From an uncultured Actinomycetes bacterium (lineage in GTDB: Bacteria; Actinomycetota; Actinomycetes; Nanopelagicales; Nanopelagicaceae), in contig CAITKS010000097.1 in NCBI GenBank assembly GCA_903893085.1, forward strand, positions 1 through 8,074: DNA of 8,074 nt, read 5' to 3'. A program made the position numbers and the translations under genes. The stretch's first letter is position 1, and each line of letters begins with the position of its first letter. Shown here one piece after another: positions 1 through 5,693 of the stretch. The notes beneath the pieces are model-generated. The model made no database searches and had not been told where the DNA came from. It worked only from the letters and a program-made list of their open reading frames with translations.

Positions 1-312
1 AAGAATTCTTGAAATAGTAACTTCGGTGTAATCAATTGGAAGCGCACCATCGGTGTTATCAATCGTTAATGAAACTTCTGCACGGCCAAGTGGTGCACGC
101 CCGCTCGTTCCCGCGAAAATGACATCTTCCATCTTTCCGCCGCGAAGTGATTTTGCGCCTTGCTCACCCATAACCCACGTGAGCGCATCAACAACGTTTG
201 ATTTTCCAGAGCCGTTTGGGCCGACGACGCAAGTGATGCCGGGTTCAAGGCGCAACGTCGTGGCTGATGCGAAGGACTTAAAGCCCTTAAGCGTCATACT
301 CTTTAAATACAC
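1..312 (-). CDS. smc: Chromosome segregation ATPase SMC, N-terminal part (cut by the window edge)
   Basis: These are the first 104 codons of SMC, the ATPase that forms the ring-shaped condensin core and compacts and separates chromosomes with ScpA/ScpB. Visible motifs are the N-terminal signature LKGFKSFA (residues 8-15), the Walker A loop GPNGSGKS (31-38) and the conserved [13 protein letters not shown] stretch (about 57-69). Coiled coils, hinge and the C-terminal Walker B half lie beyond the left edge, and the frame is open to base 1. I chose the GTG at 310-312 because it gives the usual actinobacterial beginning (M-Y-L-K-S-x-T-L-K-G). A GGTAGG sequence (321-326 on the minus strand) lies 8 bases before it as a possible ribosome binding site. 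The next ATG, five codons in, would cut the conserved first beta strand. The gene lies 54 bases after rnc with no mutM between. Identification is near certain; the start is likely. Confidence 0.96.
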   Translation of the reverse strand, partial: MYLKSMTLKGFKSFASATTLRLEPGITCVVGPNGSGKSNVVDALTWVMGEQGAKSLRGGKMEDVIFAGTSGRAPLGRAEVSLTIDNTDGALPIDYTEVTISRIL

Positions 313-346
313 GGCGTAAACCTACCGTTTAGGTGGCGTCTTTACG
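313..346 (-). promoter_or_regulatory. Possible hairpin covering the smc ribosome binding site
   Basis: In the minus-strand RNA, the six bases CGUAAA (315-320 pair with 341-346) can form a stem. Next to it CCUA can pair with UAGG (330-333 with 321-324) around a 5-base loop, leaving a 7-base bulge on one side (334-340). The pairing takes in most of the GGTAGG sequence that I read as the smc ribosome binding site. Such a fold could lower smc translation, or be a target for RNase III, encoded just upstream. The pairing is visible in the sequence; any function is inference, and stems this short also arise by chance. Confidence 0.25.
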
Positions 347-366
347 TACGCGACGCAAGTGAAGTA

Positions 367-1056
367 CTACTTGAGGGTTGCAAGAATTTCATATGCTAAA
401 CGGGCAGCCGATTGTTCGGCTTCTCGTTTACTCTTGCCAATTCCTTGTGCAACCGGATCGCCAGCAACAAGTGCCACTGCTGTGAAACTCTTATCGTGAT
501 CTGGTCCTTCTTCAGTTACTTGATATTCAAGAGTGCCTTTACCAAGAGATGAAACTAATTCTTGTAGCGCAGTTTTTCCATCAAGGCCTGCACCTTTAGC
601 CATGGCGCTTTCCAACGTCTCTTTAATGAGCGCACGAACGACCGTTGTAGTGCTGGCAAATCCGAGCTCTATATAAATCGCACCAATCAGCGCTTCTAAG
701 GCATCGGCTAACAATGAACTTTTATCGCGGCCACCGGTAACTTCTTCGCCTTTACCAAGGCGGATGTATTTACCTAAATCTAAAGTGCGCGCAATGTCTG
801 CGAGCGCACGCATATTTACTATGCCCGAACGCAGTGGAGATAAGCGTGATTCATCTAAATCGGGGTAACGCAAATAAAGTTCTTCGGTAACAATTAATCC
901 AAGTACTGAATCACCCAAGAACTCAAGACGTTCATTGGTTTCTTTTGCACCGCTTTCGTAAGCGAAAGAACGATGCGTAAAAGCTAACTCAAGCAATTCG
1001 GGGGAAAGTGAAATCCCAAGTTGCGAAGTTAAAGAAGAGTACAGATCAGACCTCAA
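367..1056 (-). CDS. rnc: Ribonuclease III
   Basis: This is a 229-residue RNase III, the Mg-dependent endonuclease that cuts double-stranded RNA during maturation of 16S and 23S rRNA and some mRNAs. The nuclease domain covers about residues 5-150 and carries the family signature ERLEFLGDSVL (42-52). By alignment from memory with the E. coli enzyme, the metal-binding and catalytic residues are E45 and D49 in this motif and D118 and E121 in the ADALEAL segment. A double-stranded RNA-binding domain follows (about 159-228), ending in the typical GKSKREAEQSAARLAYEIL-like helix. Length is normal. The start is TTG (1054-1056), which overlaps the last 11 bases of rpmF including its stop. No other usual start codon (ATG, GTG or TTG) lies between it and the upstream in-frame stop, so translation is probably coupled to rpmF. 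The stop is TAG. All expected active-site residues are present. Confidence 0.97.
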   Translation of the reverse strand: MRSDLYSSLTSQLGISLSPELLELAFTHRSFAYESGAKETNERLEFLGDSVLGLIVTEELYLRYPDLDESRLSPLRSGIVNMRALADIARTLDLGKYIRLGKGEEVTGGRDKSSLLADALEALIGAIYIELGFASTTTVVRALIKETLESAMAKGAGLDGKTALQELVSSLGKGTLEYQVTEEGPDHDKSFTAVALVAGDPVAQGIGKSKREAEQSAARLAYEILATLK

Positions 1057-1219
1057 GTACCTGACGGCGGTTATAGGTTCCGCAAGTTGGGCAAGCTGTG
1101 TGAGTCAACTTTGGTTGCTGGCATTGTGGGCATGCTGCAAGTGATGCTGCAGTTGTCTTCCACATGCTGCGGCGTGAGCGTGTCTTTGAACGAGACATCT
1201 TTCGCTTTGGTACTGGCAC
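1046..1219 (-). CDS. rpmF: 50S ribosomal protein L32 (zinc-ribbon form)
   Basis: This short gene of 57 codons plus stop encodes ribosomal protein L32 of the large subunit. The N-terminus is the classic basic segment VPKRKMSRS (residues 2-10 region), followed by an Arg/Lys-rich stretch and a tryptophan (W20). A four-cysteine zinc ribbon follows, with C30-x2-C33 and C43-x2-C46, so this is the zinc-binding (C+) version. Some actinobacteria also carry a zinc-free paralogue used in zinc starvation; none is visible here. The start is GTG (1217-1219), preceded by AAGGA about 8-9 bases upstream, one of the clearer ribosome binding sites in the window. The gene sits between the YceD-family gene and rnc, as in other actinobacteria; the yceD-rpmF pair is also conserved in E. 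coli. Its 3' end overlaps the rnc start. Confidence 0.96.
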   Translation of the reverse strand: MPVPKRKMSRSKTRSRRSMWKTTAASLAACPQCQQPKLTHTACPTCGTYNRRQVLEV

Positions 1220-1247
1220 GGTAATCGTCCTTAATCTCTACTTACCT

Positions 1248-1264
1248 CAGGCACTCTGTGCCCA
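1248..1264 (-). promoter_or_regulatory. Small hairpin in the rpmF leader
   Basis: The minus-strand RNA reads GGCAC-AGA-GUGCC, a perfect 5-bp stem with a 3-base loop (1250-1262). Two G-U pairs can extend it to 1248-1264. It ends about 28 bases before the rpmF GTG and is not followed by a run of U, so it does not look like a terminator. A role in rpmF translation control or mRNA processing is possible but unproven. Confidence 0.35.
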
Positions 1265-1290
1265 GGCTTACTGCTGAATGGCTTACTGCT
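1265..1290 (-). repeat. Direct repeat, 11 bp twice, 15-bp period
   Basis: The sequence AGCAGTAAGCC (minus strand) occurs at 1280-1290 and again at 1265-1275, separated by 4 bases. It lies between the yceD stop and the rpmF leader hairpin. It could be a local tandem duplication or a protein binding site with about 1.5 helical turns between copies. The repeat itself is exact; its role is unknown. Confidence 0.6.
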
Positions 1291-1307
1291 AATGGAGGAA
1301 GTATCCC

Positions 1308-1895
1308 TTATTCAGGCGGATTCTTAAAATCCAGTCCCTTTAACCCTGCCCACCGAGCGTCAACGGCTTCATGGGCGTGATCTGACGGGAGCTTCTCCCA
1401 CTTTTCGCCGCAGTCCGGGCAGAGTCCTTGGCACTCTTCGGAACAGAGCGGATTTACCGGCAGATCAAGCACAATTGCATCGCGAATTGGAATCTCTAGA
1501 TTTAAAACACTTCCATCTAGCCATAACTCTTCAACGTTATCGAGATCATCTTCTTCAACTTTTGCTGATCTCTTATTTCGCTTACCACCCTTATCTGTAG
1601 TTGGTTCATAGCGATAGAGCTCCTGAATTTTACGTTCGACTTCTATTTCAACTGGATCCAAACAACGAATGCATTCACCCTTAGCGATCGCATAGATATC
1701 AGCGCTGAGTAGAACTCCTTCAGTAACAGATTCAATGCGCATATCTACTTCAATCACATCGCCTGCAGGAACAGCCACCAGGGCCACGCCAACTGGCTCA
1801 AATATCTCTAAATCTAGTTGGTACTCCTTCATCTCCCCCGCTCGACGAGGAAGTTCATGCGTATTGAACTCGAATACCTGGGATGCGCGACTCAT
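1308..1895 (-). CDS. yceD: YceD/DUF177 family protein, cysteine-rich, rRNA accumulation
   Basis: This 195-residue protein belongs to the YceD (DUF177) family. In E. coli and plants, members are needed for normal 23S rRNA accumulation, but the molecular mechanism is not settled. The N-terminus carries the actinobacterial FNTHELPRRAG segment (10-20). A CIRC pair sits at C75 and C78. The C-terminal half has C151, C155, C159 and C162 in the CSEECQGLCPDCG motif, which suggests zinc binding. A lysine- and acid-rich linker (about 99-120) separates the halves. The family's position just before rpmF supports a ribosome-linked role. The ATG start (1893-1895) has no clear ribosome binding site but follows a TATAAA sequence, so it may be translated from a leaderless mRNA. 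The family assignment is firm; the exact function is not. Confidence 0.9.
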   Translation of the reverse strand: MSRASQVFEFNTHELPRRAGEMKEYQLDLEIFEPVGVALVAVPAGDVIEVDMRIESVTEGVLLSADIYAIAKGECIRCLDPVEIEVERKIQELYRYEPTTDKGGKRNKRSAKVEEDDLDNVEELWLDGSVLNLEIPIRDAIVLDLPVNPLCSEECQGLCPDCGEKWEKLPSDHAHEAVDARWAGLKGLDFKNPPE

Positions 1896-1931
1896 GAGAA
1901 TTTATATGGGTATGTATTTGATATTTATCGA
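1896..1931 (-). promoter_or_regulatory. Candidate promoter for a leaderless yceD-rpmF-rnc transcript
   Basis: The 36-base gap between the SepIVA-like gene and yceD is AT-rich and has no Shine-Dalgarno sequence. On the minus strand TATAAA (1901-1906) ends 5 bases before the A of the yceD ATG. This spacing would place transcription initiation at or next to the start codon, as in the leaderless mRNAs common in actinobacteria. The -35 region is poor. The sequence is seen directly; promoter activity is inferred. Confidence 0.35.
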
Positions 1932-2414
1932 TTAATTATCGTCTGCAAGTTGCGAGAGAACATCTTTATCGTTGGCTCCGTCTAAGCGTTCCCGGCCGCG
2001 CGCAACCGCGTCCATTGTCTTATTAAGAATCACTTCTAGCGTTGCCAAGCGGCCATCAATATAACTCTCTACTTCAGCACGTTCGTCAGCTGCAAGAGCA
2101 CGAGCATCATCCAGAATTCGTTGTGCTTCATCGCGCGCAGCTTGAACAATCGCGGTCTGTTCAATCATATGTGCGACTTCTTCACGAGCTGATGCGATCA
2201 TTTTCTCTGAACTTGATCGGCCTTCTTCAATTAACTTTTCGCGTTGGGCGATTATGTCTTCAGCGCGGTAGAGGTCCTGAGGTAGGGCTTCTTTAGCGCC
2301 ATCTAAGATTTCAAGAATTTCACCGCGATGCACAACGCAGGATGCAGACAGCGGTACTCCGCGCGCTTCTTCAATAAGAGTAATTGCGGTACTGAGCTTC
2401 TCGATTGAATCCAT
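1932..2414 (-). CDS. sepIVA: DivIVA-like coiled-coil septation protein (SepIVA-like)
   Basis: This is a 160-residue protein with a short N-terminal part containing PLSASCVVHRGEILEILD (21-38), typical of the actinobacterial DivIVA-domain family that includes mycobacterial SepIVA. A long Ala/Glu/Arg-rich helix (about 45-145) follows and is predicted by eye to form a coiled coil. It has no signal peptide, membrane segment or enzyme motif. In mycobacteria SepIVA is essential and acts in septation and at the intracellular membrane domain. Its gene lies next to the DUF177 gene and rnc in M. tuberculosis, the same neighbourhood as here. The protein seems shorter than the mycobacterial one. Such genes are often mislabelled as ATP synthase subunit b because of the helix. 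The ATG comes one base after the coaD stop, with GGGA about 6 bases upstream, so the two are probably co-translated. Confidence 0.75.
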   Translation of the reverse strand: MDSIEKLSTAITLIEEARGVPLSASCVVHRGEILEILDGAKEALPQDLYRAEDIIAQREKLIEEGRSSSEKMIASAREEVAHMIEQTAIVQAARDEAQRILDDARALAADERAEVESYIDGRLATLEVILNKTMDAVARGRERLDGANDKDVLSQLADDN

Positions 2415-2415
2415 T

Positions 2416-2895
2416 TTACTTCCCTGCTACTCGTGCTTTGAGTGCATCATTTACGATGCCTGGAACCATTGAAGAGACATCGCCACCGAAGTGTGCGAGC
2501 TCTTTAACTATTGATGAAGAGAGAAATGAATGCGCAGGCGCGGTAGCCATAAACATGGTTTCAACACCTGATCCCTGCAAGTTAACTTGCGCCATCTGTA
2601 GTTCATAATCGAAGTCAGTTACCGCTCGAAGCCCCTTAACAATTGCTTGAATCGAATTGGCCTTGCAATAATCAACTAGCAACCCGTGCCAGGAATCAAC
2701 CTTTACGTTTTTAAATTGTGAAGTAGTTTTACGAATCATCTCCATGCGTTCTTCAACCGTGAAAAGGCTGGCTTTTGTGCGATTGGCTAGCACCGCCACT
2801 ATTACTTCATCGAACTGCTCGCTTGCGCGCTCGATGATATCTAGGTGCCCAAAAGTGATGGGATCAAATGATCCTGGGCAGACGGCGCGCTTCAT
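2416..2895 (-). CDS. coaD: Phosphopantetheine adenylyltransferase
   Basis: CoaD transfers AMP from ATP to 4'-phosphopantetheine to give dephospho-CoA, the next-to-last step of coenzyme A synthesis, in the cytosol. The 159-residue length is typical. The nucleotidyltransferase motif is PGSFDPITFGH (7-17), with the T/HxGH signature at T14-H17. The KGLR segment (87-90) and SSS(I/L) segment (126-129) match the conserved substrate- and ATP-binding regions. The ELQMAQVN stretch (98-105) is also typical of the family. The gene follows rsmD by 29 bases, an order kept in many bacteria. The ATG (2893-2895) has no clear Shine-Dalgarno sequence. A TAGCGT hexamer ends 7 bases before it and could be a weak -10 for a leaderless transcript, though read-through from rsmD is as likely. 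The stop TAA is one base from the next start. Confidence 0.97.
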   Translation of the reverse strand: MKRAVCPGSFDPITFGHLDIIERASEQFDEVIVAVLANRTKASLFTVEERMEMIRKTTSQFKNVKVDSWHGLLVDYCKANSIQAIVKGLRAVTDFDYELQMAQVNLQGSGVETMFMATAPAHSFLSSSIVKELAHFGGDVSSMVPGIVNDALKARVAGK

Positions 2896-2924
2896 GGAGT
2901 AAACGCTAGCAACGATTAACTGGG

Positions 2925-3512
2925 TTATCCATTCTCAGGCTCAGAATTGGCTGGTGCGCCATAGAAAATGGTCGCTTGTCCATAGTTTTTTTCACGTACT
3001 GAGATATATCCCTCTGGCCAAGATATTTCCTTAACTCTGGAATTTCGCTCTACTGCAATTAGCGCTTGTGGATGTAGAAAACCACCGACTTGCAGTTGAA
3101 TCAAAGTTTCAATTACATCAAGATCTTCTACTTCATAAGGTGGATCAATATATATAAAGTGATACGGCGCCAATGGTGGATCTTGCAAGAAGCGATGAAC
3201 GCTCATTCCATATAGATGAAAGGTGCCAGGGCACTGCGCAGATTTAATTGCTTCGTAGTTACTGGTAATACTTTTTTGGGCTTGGTCATCTTTCTCAACT
3301 GCGTGGACTAGCGCTGCACCTCGAGAAAGGGATTCAAGTGCGATCGCACCAGTTCCTGCATATAGATCTAAAACATTTAAACCTTCAAAATCACCATACT
3401 CAGAAGCCAGAGTCGAAAAGAGCGCCTCTCGCGCCCTATCTGATGTTGGCCTGGTGGATGAGGCGACAGATGCGATATTTCTGCCTTTTGCACTTCCTGC
3501 GATGATGCGCAT
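2925..3512 (-). CDS. rsmD: 16S rRNA (guanine966-N2)-methyltransferase
   Basis: RsmD uses S-adenosylmethionine to methylate N2 of G966 in 16S rRNA during assembly of the small ribosomal subunit. The 195-residue protein starts with the family's MRIIAGSAKGR, followed by RPTSDRAREALFS (21-33), both hallmarks of RsmD. The SAM-binding motif I is LDLYAGTGAIALE (48-60) and the catalytic motif IV is DPPY (123-126). The protein ends with a short loose tail after the TIFYG strand (181-185). The ATG (3510-3512) lies 4 bases beyond the recG stop, with a GA-rich sequence before it. The recG-rsmD-coaD order is conserved in actinobacteria and many other bacteria. All the core motifs are intact. Confidence 0.96.
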   Translation of the reverse strand: MRIIAGSAKGRNIASVASSTRPTSDRAREALFSTLASEYGDFEGLNVLDLYAGTGAIALESLSRGAALVHAVEKDDQAQKSITSNYEAIKSAQCPGTFHLYGMSVHRFLQDPPLAPYHFIYIDPPYEVEDLDVIETLIQLQVGGFLHPQALIAVERNSRVKEISWPEGYISVREKNYGQATIFYGAPANSEPENG

Positions 3513-3516
3513 TCTC

Positions 3517-5688
3517 TCAACCCTTATCTATAAATTCTGCAGCAGCGTCTGCTTGTAACTTTCTTAGCTCTTCTTTGAGCAAAGGATAACTAGATAATTC
3601 CGGATCTTGCGCCAGAAGATCTGCCGCACTTTCTCTTGCATTTTCAATCAACGCTTCATCTCGTAGTACGCGCAACAGGCGCAAATGCGATCTTGATCCT
3701 GATTGAGATGCACCAAGCACATCGCCTTCGCGACGTTGTTCGAGATCAATCCGCGAAAGTTCAAAACCATCTTGAGTCTTTGAGACTGCCTCCAATCTTT
3801 CTCGTGCCGAACTTTCGGCATCCGCGTTTGTTACCAATAAACACAAACCGGGTGAAGTGCCGCGACCTACTCGACCACGCAACTGGTGAAGTTGTGAAAC
3901 ACCGAAACGATCAGCATCCATAATCACCATTACGGTGGCATTTGGAACGTCCACGCCGACTTCAATGACTGTCGTTGAAATCAAGACATCTATCTCGCCT
4001 TGGGCAAAGGCCTGCATAGTCGCGCTCTTGAGTTCACTGCTCTGGCGTCCATGTAATGGGGCGATCCGTAAGCCATTTAGCGGACCAGATTGCAACTTCG
4101 GCCCTAGCTCTTCCACGGATGCAATATCAGGTGAAGTCTCACCATAGAGAAAATCTAAATCTGCATCCTCTGACGTTCCAGCAGATATCCGTGGCGCAAC
4201 GATATAGGCCTGATGCCCGAGTGAAACTTCTTCGCGAATTCGCTCCCAGGCGCGATCTAGAAAAGTTGGTTTCTCAATTGTTGGGACCAGGTGCGTCGTA
4301 ATCGGTTGTCTGCCAAGAGGAAGTTCGCGCAAAGTTGAAACATCTAAATCACCAAATACCGTCATCGCTACTGTTCTTGGAATTGGTGTTGCAGTCATAA
4401 CCAATAAATGTGGTGGGTTAACTGCTTTTGCTTTCAGCGCATCTCGTTGTTCGACACCAAAGCGGTGTTGTTCATCTACGACAATCAAACCTAAATCTTT
4501 AAACGCCACGGATTCACTCAAGAGCGCGTGGGTTCCGATAACAATTCCAGCATCACCAGATGCAGCCAACCCCAGCGCTTCCTTTCGGGCTGCAGCGTTT
4601 TGCGAGCCGGTAAGTAAAGTTATTTTGGTTGCATTTTCAATTGCTCCGAGCATTCCGCCTTGAGCCAATGGTCCAAGTAATTTCTCGATTGTTCTTAAGT
4701 GCTGAGCGGCCAGAACTTCTGTTGGTGCAAGCAACGCTGCCTGTCCCCCACTGTCAATTACTGCCAACATCGCACGAAGTGCCACAACAGTTTTACCTGA
4801 ACCAACTTCACCTTGCAGCAACCGATGCATTGGATATGGCGCAGCCAAATCATTTTCAATCTCGGCACTTACTTGCAGTTGGCCGGGAGTTAACTGCCAC
4901 GGCAATGAAGCATCAAAGGCGGTGAGAATTCCTGAACTCTTTGGTCGTCGAGCTACTGCTTTCAAGGCGCGAAGTTCTGCTCTGCGTTCAAGTAGTAACA
5001 ACTGCATTAACAAAGCTTCATCAAAGGTTATTCGCGCTCTCGATTTATCAGCGCTGTCGAGGTCGACCGGATTATGAATTTGCACAATCGCCTGCTGCAG
5101 AGATGGATAACCTCGTGAAGTTAAAATGTGTCCAGGCATAAAATCTACTATTTCATCTAGTGCACCAATGGATAAATTGATGCATTGCGCAATTTTCCAA
5201 GATGGCAATTTAGAACTTGCGGGATACATTGGAAGGTACTTGCCTGCAAATTCAGCCACCGCTGAATCGACATCGTTTCCATCTGGAATCATTTCGTAAT
5301 CTGGATGTGCCAGTTGGCGCTTACCGTTAAATACGCCAACTTTGCCCGCAAAAAGACCTTGCCTACCTACCCTTAAATCTTTTTCGCGCCAGGCTTGATT
5401 AAAAAATGTCAGCGACATCTTGGCGCTGCCATCAGTCACGATTACTTCAAGAATGCTCCCCTTGCGAGCATGCAATTTTCGACTGGAGGAGCTAAAGATT
5501 TCGGCAAGTACGGTTACTTCATCGCCTTCTTTAAGTTCTGCGATATCGCTTAGTTCGCCTCGAACTAAGTAACGGCGTGGGTAATGATGAATCAAATCCG
5601 AAATGGTCTTATAGCCGAAAGTTGTATCCAAAACCTTGGCCGTGCGGTCGCCAACAACATTTACCAATTTGGAATCAAGGCTGGCCAT
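3517..5688 (-). CDS. recG: ATP-dependent DNA helicase RecG
   Basis: RecG is a superfamily 2 DNA translocase that remodels stalled replication forks, R-loops and Holliday junctions. The protein has 723 residues from the chosen start. An N-terminal wedge/OB-fold domain (about 45-150) is followed by the helicase core. Motifs are Walker A GEVGSGKT (293-300), the DEQH box (405-408), TATPIPRT (432-439), the TTVIEVGVDVPNA region (572-584) and LRGRVGRG (603-610). The C-terminal RecG signature EGDVLGASQSG is at 654-664. I chose the ATG at 5686-5688 because it gives the usual actinobacterial start MASL, lies 5 bases after the cydC stop, and has an AGG-rich stretch before it. An in-frame GTG at 5734-5736 would add 16 residues and overlap cydC by 43 bases; I think it less likely. 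The tight join suggests co-transcription with cydDC. Confidence 0.96.
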   Translation of the reverse strand: MASLDSKLVNVVGDRTAKVLDTTFGYKTISDLIHHYPRRYLVRGELSDIAELKEGDEVTVLAEIFSSSSRKLHARKGSILEVIVTDGSAKMSLTFFNQAWREKDLRVGRQGLFAGKVGVFNGKRQLAHPDYEMIPDGNDVDSAVAEFAGKYLPMYPASSKLPSWKIAQCINLSIGALDEIVDFMPGHILTSRGYPSLQQAIVQIHNPVDLDSADKSRARITFDEALLMQLLLLERRAELRALKAVARRPKSSGILTAFDASLPWQLTPGQLQVSAEIENDLAAPYPMHRLLQGEVGSGKTVVALRAMLAVIDSGGQAALLAPTEVLAAQHLRTIEKLLGPLAQGGMLGAIENATKITLLTGSQNAAARKEALGLAASGDAGIVIGTHALLSESVAFKDLGLIVVDEQHRFGVEQRDALKAKAVNPPHLLVMTATPIPRTVAMTVFGDLDVSTLRELPLGRQPITTHLVPTIEKPTFLDRAWERIREEVSLGHQAYIVAPRISAGTSEDADLDFLYGETSPDIASVEELGPKLQSGPLNGLRIAPLHGRQSSELKSATMQAFAQGEIDVLISTTVIEVGVDVPNATVMVIMDADRFGVSQLHQLRGRVGRGTSPGLCLLVTNADAESSARERLEAVSKTQDGFELSRIDLEQRREGDVLGASQSGSRSHLRLLRVLRDEALIENARESAADLLAQDPELSSYPLLKEELRKLQADAAAEFIDKG

Positions 5689-5693
5689 GCCGC

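Larger units (their letters stand above)
1220..1307 (-). other. yceD-rpmF intergenic leader (88 bases), longest gap in the window
   Basis: This is the only gap long enough to hold much regulation. Read on the minus strand it contains a tandem-like pair of 11-base direct repeats, then a small hairpin, then the rpmF ribosome binding site AAGGA. I see no open reading frame of note, no T-rich tail after the hairpin and no convincing promoter hexamers. It may act as the rpmF mRNA leader or an RNA processing site; this is inference. Confidence 0.4.

Noticed and set aside
53..319. Plus-strand open frame opposite the smc start, and a second minus-strand frame at 66-248
   Set aside because: Both are shadows of the real smc frame, which carries clear SMC motifs and is open through base 1.
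1248..1264. Hairpin considered as a transcription terminator
   Set aside because: The stem is short and no U-run follows it; the genes on both sides belong to the same conserved block.
1265..1290. Direct repeats considered as a CRISPR or attachment-site remnant
   Set aside because: There are only two 11-bp copies with a 4-base spacer and no cas, integrase or phage genes nearby.
3636..5141. Several plus-strand open frames of 66-98 codons opposite recG
   Set aside because: They lie wholly inside recG, show no recognisable domains, and recG has all its helicase motifs in the opposite frame.
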